A DNA stretch of 46,565 nucleotides from Flammeovirgaceae bacterium (lineage in GTDB: Bacteria > Bacteroidota > Bacteroidia > Cytophagales > Cyclobacteriaceae): contig JAJTGQ010000098.1 of NCBI GenBank assembly GCA_021299455.1, forward strand, positions 1 through 46,565, given 5' to 3'. Below the pieces are notes generated by a model. The model was not told the origin of the DNA. It did not search any database and saw only the letters and a list, made by a program, of their open reading frames with translations. The position numbers were made by a program, and so were the translations under genes. Shown here in pieces: positions 41,832 to 46,565 of this stretch; the first letter of the stretch is position 1, and each line of letters opens with the position of its first letter.

Positions 41832-44800
41832 CTCTTTATTACTTTTTTAGCGTATACTTTCGTTCCCTCAACAACCCGAATAAAATAAAACCCGGCTGCC
41901 TGCGAACTTAGGTCAAAACTTCCCTTCAGAAGCTCTCCATTATTTTCCAACGCGATTGCACCAAGCTCCTGCCCGATGCTACTCAATACTTTCACAGAAC
42001 CGGCAAAATCTTTTGACACCTCTATCTGAACTGCTCCATTAGTAGGGTTAGGATAAATACTAATTCGATCACTTGGGAAGGCATCTTCCACAGCGGTAGT
42101 TATAGAAGGTCGAGCTATGATCAATTCAAATCTGTCACCGTACGTTTTAGGGTCGGCCGTAACACTAAAAGTGAGTTCTTTTGATTGACCCGTTATCTGA
42201 ACAGAATCCTTCATCAGATTATCCTTAACAATGATGTTAACATCACCGCCAAAGGTTTCCATTTCGCTAAAACTAAATTTATAGCTTCCGGCAGCTATCA
42301 CTCCAGCAGCATTACCTTCAACACGCAAAGGGAAAACCTTTCTTTCTGTAGTACTGTTGACGCTGTTGAACAGAGACGCAGCGTTAATGGCCATTTTCAC
42401 ACCATCAGTTGAAACCGAAGAGAAATTGAGAAAATCATTTGTTAATTTAAAGGCGTCAAAAAGGTTATCTGACTGATCTTTGGCTTTATCTACCAACCTA
42501 ATAATTAGTTCATCAGCTCGCCCTGCACCTGTTAAATGCACTCTTAACATATTATCAATTGTCGCTTTTCTGATAAACTGAGGGCTGCGAACAGCCTCTT
42601 TATCCGCTTCTTTAAATACAATACTTGTGTTTGAAGTTGCCCGTACAAAGAAAGCTTGTCCCATCGAAATTGTGCCCGTGTAAGAAGCTGGAATTCCTGC
42701 ACCCCCCTGTGTGTAATAAACATATTGTCCGGCTCCAAGGCCAATGTTATTGGTATTGTCCCTGAACGAGATTTGTGTGCCCACACCACCCGGTATTGTG
42801 ACACTGCCCCAGTTAATAGGCGCTGGAAAAGGATTGCCAATTAAATTCCAGCCATCGTTTCCGCCACCTGACTGAGCAGTTACCGGAACTGGTACGCTAT
42901 TACCTTGTGCTATCGGACCAGAAACACTGAGCGTAATTGGGATTGTTTGACGAACATAAGCAGCATATCCAATGCCGTTGGTAATAGCCGCAGCCGATGA
43001 GTTTGTTCCAATCAACGGATACGAATCATATCGACCATCCACAGTGCCACCTTTGGGTTCATTGTAAAAAAACATGGACGGAGAAGATTGAACTAACGAA
43101 GGAAACGCACCACCGAAATCCGCAGGCGTTGAAGGATCATTAAATGTGCCCGTAATTGGAAAGGAGGATTTCCAAGAAGAAACAAACGCTCCAGTCACTG
43201 GTGAAGCTAAAAACCGATATGCCCTAGCACCGCTAGTATTTGGCAAATATCGTTGAGCAATTACACTCCCCGATAGAGATGCACCACCTGCAATTGCACC
43301 TACGCGTGCGTCACCGGCAGCATTAGAGATCAATGTTAGATTCCCGTTTGCATTAAACGTACCGTTGTTAATAGTTAATACTCCAGTGATATTTTGAGAA
43401 GTGGTAACCGTAACTGTAGATGGGTTATTGCATGTTATGTCATAAAAACTAGTTGCTGTTGAACCCCCAATTGATTGACCTGTTGAGCCATTGAGCACAA
43501 GCACTCCGGTGGAAGCATTGAAAGTACCGTTGTTAGTAAAATTACGAGCCACATTTAACGTGGCAGGCGAAGTAAGAGTACCCGAGACGGTAACCCCACC
43601 AAAATTAGTGGCGCCTGTGATCGAAGAGGTGCCGTTGAATAAAACTGTGCCTCCGTTGTTCGTAAATGCTCCATTGTTCGTCCAGGTGCCCGCCACATTT
43701 ATAGTGCCATTTAAAGGACCTGTCAACGAGCTAGCGGGGCTAATCACCAAGTTATTGAAAGAGCATATACTCGTTCCCGAAATAACAGTGGTTCCACCAA
43801 AAGTAACGGTGGCCGAACCTGAATTAAGTGTGCCATTATTGACCAAATTACCATTGATATTGAGACTTGTCGTTGGTGTTAATGACCCTGTAATGGTTAT
43901 GTTGCCAAAAACCGGGGCTGTGCTGCCTGTAACGGATGTAGTGCCTGAAAACGTAATCGCGCTTGATGTCAAAGAAGATGAGTTGTTGCTCAATAAATCC
44001 CCCTTTAAGTCTATTGAATTGCTGCCGGCATTGAAAACACCTGACGTGAATGTTAATGTCCCATTTATTGTGACTGCCGCGTTGAGATTGATAGGGTCGG
44101 TACTGTTGATTGTTAGATTTCTAAGGTCAGACGCGTTAGTTGGTAGTTCAGAACCGGTTGCAATGGCCGAACCGCTTGAATTAGTATAGGTTACATCAAA
44201 TGAAGTGGCAGCTACCACCGGGTTCAGTAGCGATCCAGCATTTCTGGTAAGAACAGCACCCCCAGAAGCCATGGTAATAGTACCACCATTATTGAACGTT
44301 CCATTGAGCAAATTCAAGTTTGTAACGGTAAACGCAGACCCTGTATTGATAGTAACACCAGTTCTATTTATTGTTAAAGTATTTAACTGGCTTGTAATTC
44401 CGAGGATTCCGGTGAATGAGCCCGACCCATCGACAATGATTGACGAAGTAGAAGACCCGACTTTGTTACCTGCAGTTCGATTATATATACCGCTAATTCT
44501 AAGTGTATTACCGTTTAAATTGATATCTCCATTGCTTTGAGTAAAAGTACCATTTACTGTCAAGTCGCTAACCAATGTGATCGAACCACTAGAACCTCTG
44601 TTCAGCGTAAAATTGTTAATAGTTGGCCCACCCGAAAGAGCCAAATTGCCAAAAGAGCTCGAGCCGCCAATTGACAAGCTAGAAGAGGAGTTAACAGCCA
44701 AAAAATTCGAATTGGGTGTAAAGTTTGCACCAAGCGTCAATGTACTCGATGATACGCTAAGATTGCCTGCAGTAAGTATCAAATTTCCATTTATGGTAAC

Positions 44801-46150
44801 ATCACTCGCAAGGGTGACGCTATTTGAGTTGTTGATTGTTGTATTAGAATTTGCCGGATGCCCCGAACCGATAAACTGGGCAGAAACACCGTTGTAAATC
44901 ACTGTACTGCCCGTAGCGTATGTTCTCGTGCCACTGACACGAATATTGCCGTTTGTTGTACCAGTCTGAATTGCTCCAGCTGCATCTACTGACCCTACTC
45001 GAAGCGTACCGTTTAAAACAAAGCTTCCGGAACCTGTAATTGCTGACGTACCAACATCTAACGTAGCTCCGCTTGCAACCGAATAGTTAATTTGTGTTCC
45101 AATTGGAAGCCCAGAATACGAATAAGTTTGGACTGCACTTCCATTGAAGTTGAACGTTGAAAGCACTGAAGTACTACTTGCCGAACCTCGTGAAATCGTT
45201 CCAGCCGTTCTTGCAAAGCCACCAGCGATGTTAATAGTTGCATCAAAAGCATTCGAGGCTGCAAAGAAAATGAAGGAGGGTACTGAACCAGTTGGTTGAG
45301 ATTGGGTGTATGTTCCACCAACATTGACAACAACCGCTGACGATAAATTATCCGCCAATATCAAAGGTGCTCCTTGATTATCAAAATTTCCAGTAATGTT
45401 AAGTGTATAACCACCACCGGCTCTATTAAACCTAATAGCCCTTGTGTTTGAAGAAACAAAAATCAAGTTACCTGCAACACTTGTCAATTGGCCACCTAAG
45501 CTAAACGTTGTGGTAGTTCCCATAGACGGAGTATTCCATCTAAAATTACCAAATGGCTGATTTAAGTTTGACGGAGCAGATGGGCTTGCAGCGGTTAGAT
45601 TGGTAATTTCACAAGTGGAATTTGAATCCCATGTTGCAAGGGGTATTGATCCGCCTGATGAAAAATTATGGAAATAATTAGAACCACTATTGAATTGAAG
45701 TAGAGAACCGTCAAAAATTGAAATGACGTTGCCGTTAGTAATACTACCATTCACCACGCAGGGTGAGATTATCAGAAAAGTTGCTAAATCTAATGCTCCA
45801 TTATTAGTCAACGAGCCACCGCTATCTATCGTCAAGGGGGTTGAACTGAAATCTTCGTCTAGTGTTAATGTTATCCCTGGGTCAATAATTATCGAACCTC
45901 CACTTTGGATAGTTGTTTCATCAATAGTAACATCCGCAGTCGCAGTTACAGTGTGTAGGTTTCGGATGGTAATTACTCCAGAAGCTGAAGTTGGAATGTT
46001 TAGTGTAACGTTAAAACCACCGCCAGTATCTTCTTCCCAGGTATTAGGGTCATTCCAATTGCCCGATTGCCTTGTTCTAAAAGGGTTTTGAGCAAAGGCC
46101 AATTGACCTATCAAAACAATAAACCCTACAGAAAGTAAAAATCTCCTCAT
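41828..46150 (-). CDS. Large repetitive surface protein with T9SS type A sorting domain
   Basis: About 1440 residues from ATG 46150: signal peptide (MRRFLLSVGFIVLIGQLAFA), an N-terminal SGNWNDPNTWEE block, then ~900 residues of degenerate beta-strand repeats rich in Thr, Ser, Asn and Gly (forms like TINGNLTLTSGN and GTFNANGNLTLISN), predicted beta-solenoid. A distinct region with YLPNTSGARAYRFLASPV follows, and the last ~83 residues form the type A T9SS sorting domain (YPNPTNG to KVYAKKVIKR). It should be exported and anchored to surface polysaccharide or released. It heads an operon with the small sorting-tail protein and the sugar dehydratase. Likely an adhesin, but no binding target is visible. 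Confidence 0.9.
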   Translation of the reverse strand: MRRFLLSVGFIVLIGQLAFAQNPFRTRQSGNWNDPNTWEEDTGGGFNVTLNIPTSASGVITIRNLHTVTATADVTIDETTIQSGGSIIIDPGITLTLDEDFSSTPLTIDSGGSLTNNGALDLATFLIISPCVVNGSITNGNVISIFDGSLLQFNSGSNYFHNFSSGGSIPLATWDSNSTCEITNLTAASPSAPSNLNQPFGNFRWNTPSMGTTTTFSLGGQLTSVAGNLIFVSSNTRAIRFNRAGGGYTLNITGNFDNQGAPLILADNLSSAVVVNVGGTYTQSQPTGSVPSFIFFAASNAFDATINIAGGFARTAGTISRGSASSTSVLSTFNFNGSAVQTYSYSGLPIGTQINYSVASGATLDVGTSAITGSGSFVLNGTLRVGSVDAAGAIQTGTTNGNIRVSGTRTYATGSTVIYNGVSAQFIGSGHPANSNTTINNSNSVTLASDVTINGNLILTAGNLSVSSSTLTLGANFTPNSNFLAVNSSSSLSIGGSSSFGNLALSGGPTINNFTLNRGSSGSITLVSDLTVNGTFTQSNGDINLNGNTLRISGIYNRTAGNKVGSSTSSIIVDGSGSFTGILGITSQLNTLTINRTGVTINTGSAFTVTNLNLLNGTFNNGGTITMASGGAVLTRNAGSLLNPVVAATSFDVTYTNSSGSAIATGSELPTNASDLRNLTINSTDPINLNAAVTINGTLTFTSGVFNAGSNSIDLKGDLLSNNSSSLTSSAITFSGTTSVTGSTAPVFGNITITGSLTPTTSLNINGNLVNNGTLNSGSATVTFGGTTVISGTSICSFNNLVISPASSLTGPLNGTINVAGTWTNNGAFTNNGGTVLFNGTSSITGATNFGGVTVSGTLTSPATLNVARNFTNNGTFNASTGVLVLNGSTGQSIGGSTATSFYDITCNNPSTVTVTTSQNITGVLTINNGTFNANGNLTLISNAAGDARVGAIAGGASLSGSVIAQRYLPNTSGARAYRFLASPVTGAFVSSWKSSFPITGTFNDPSTPADFGGAFPSLVQSSPSMFFYNEPKGGTVDGRYDSYPLIGTNSSAAAITNGIGYAAYVRQTIPITLSVSGPIAQGNSVPVPVTAQSGGGNDGWNLIGNPFPAPINWGSVTIPGGVGTQISFRDNTNNIGLGAGQYVYYTQGGAGIPASYTGTISMGQAFFVRATSNTSIVFKEADKEAVRSPQFIRKATIDNMLRVHLTGAGRADELIIRLVDKAKDQSDNLFDAFKLTNDFLNFSSVSTDGVKMAINAASLFNSVNSTTERKVFPLRVEGNAAGVIAAGSYKFSFSEMETFGGDVNIIVKDNLMKDSVQITGQSKELTFSVTADPKTYGDRFELIIARPSITTAVEDAFPSDRISIYPNPTNGAVQIEVSKDFAGSVKVLSSIGQELGAIALENNGELLKGSFDLSSQAAGFYFIRVVEGTKVYAKKVIKR

Positions 46151-46179
46151 GGCAACGGTTATAATGTCTTCATTAAAAG

Positions 46180-46187
46180 CAAAAATA
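46180..46187 (-). promoter_or_regulatory. Possible -7 box of the T9SS protein operon
   Basis: TATTTTTG on the minus strand, full match to TAnnTTTG, 29 bases before the ATG at 46150. No well-spaced TTG element seen. Confidence 0.4.
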
Positions 46188-46334
46188 AGCAAATAATTGT
46201 GAATGTTAATACATTTCCTTACAGGCTAGTAACCACTTTATCGATCTTCCTATGCCTTGCAAGTTAGTTATGAAAAGTAATCCCAAACCAGTCAAGAGGG
46301 ATCCGTTTCGGTTGCCTTATTCCTCTCCGCCCTC

Positions 46335-46565
46335 CGCCCTTGTTGGTGTTGCGCGTGAGCAAAGGCGCGTAGGCTCACCAACAAGCGAGATGAACCCGCC
46401 CTTGTTGGTGTTGCGTGTTAGCAAATGGCGTGTGGCTCACCAACAAGCGAGATGAACCCCACCCTTGTTGGTGTTGCGGGTTAGCAAATGGCGTATGGCT
46501 CCGCCCTTGTTGGTGTTGCGCGTGAGCAAAGGCGCGTAGGCTCACCAACAAGCGAGATGAACCCC
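46335..46565. repeat. Tandem array of about 62-bp palindromic repeats, running off the window
   Basis: Four copies begin at 46335, 46397, 46460 and 46502. Each opens with CTTGTTGGTG and closes with its perfect inverse CACCAACAAG around a 27-base centre, followed by CGAGATGAACC. Copies 1 and 4 are identical over 62 bases; copies 2 and 3 carry a related but different centre. Copy 3 lacks 21 bases including its right arm. The array fills most of the 46193-46565 stretch, which has no gene; 46193-46334 otherwise shows only the promoter region of the T9SS gene. Confidence 0.9.

Noticed and set aside
43491-46091. Long plus-strand open frames (232, 111, 106 and 122 residues) opposite the T9SS gene
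   Set aside because: They are antisense to a highly repetitive Thr/Ser/Asn-rich coding region whose codon use avoids stops on the other strand; their Val/Pro/Leu-rich products have no start context or family likeness.
46252-46455. 67-residue plus-strand ORF across the palindromic repeats
   Set aside because: Most of it translates the repeat units, and the frame follows repeat length rather than coding constraint.
46335-46565. CRISPR array at the right edge
   Set aside because: Units touch each other, differ in their centres, and there are no unique spacers or cas genes; these are palindromic tandem repeats.

Overview
The window is ordinary chromosomal DNA from a member of the Bacteroidota, most likely class Cytophagia. 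Supporting signs are a large surface protein with a type IX secretion (T9SS) C-terminal sorting domain, a lipidated TamA-like protein (TamL type), ribosomal protein THX, the trp gene order E-G-D-C-F-B-A, the near absence of Shine-Dalgarno sites, and several matches to the Bacteroidota -7 promoter element TAnnTTTG. No phage, transposase, rRNA, tRNA or CRISPR array was found. The assignment below class level is inference.

Layout. 1-1432: end of a SUF iron-sulfur cluster operon (sufE, a DUF59 gene, a bacilliredoxin), closed by a hairpin terminator. 1434-6210 (minus): a peptide-handling group (POT-type transporter, OPT transporter, secreted serine hydrolase). 6406-9548 (plus): purC, a STAS protein, RNase Z and a queuosine-precursor transporter. 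9537-14841: an rRNA methyltransferase, the TamL-like outer-membrane protein and a fused two-subunit 2-oxoacid dehydrogenase E1. 14937-16826: a sensor kinase. 16829-23837 (minus): the complete tryptophan operon. 23946-25959: small genes, an acetyltransferase, the SRP RNA and a Uma2 nuclease. 26064-31328: transaldolase-like gene, ftsE-like ATPase, sigma/anti-sigma pair, TPR protein, CCA-adding enzyme and a hypothetical gene. 31413-36403 (plus): hppD, cupin, phosphohexomutase, DinB and mtaB. 36604-39714: small lipoprotein, LolD-like ATPase, sucC and an outer-membrane barrel. 39725-46150 (minus): an operon of a T9SS cargo protein, a tiny sorting-tail protein and a CapD/FlaA1-type sugar dehydratase. 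46335-46565: a tandem array of palindromic repeats running off the end.

The most notable system is in front of trpE. Directly after the stop codon of the THX gene lies a 23-codon leader with three consecutive Trp codons. A strong intrinsic terminator follows, and upstream bases can form two mutually exclusive pairings. This is a complete ribosome-mediated trp attenuator, with its leader joined as TAAATG to a ribosomal protein gene. Other points of interest are an A9 slippery tract whose -1 shift restores the sigma-factor C-terminus and its ATGA overlap with the anti-sigma gene, an eight-copy 7-bp repeat that encodes the end of TrpF and fills the trpF-trpB gap, a perfect 12-bp hairpin just before the sigma gene, and the palindromic array at the right edge.
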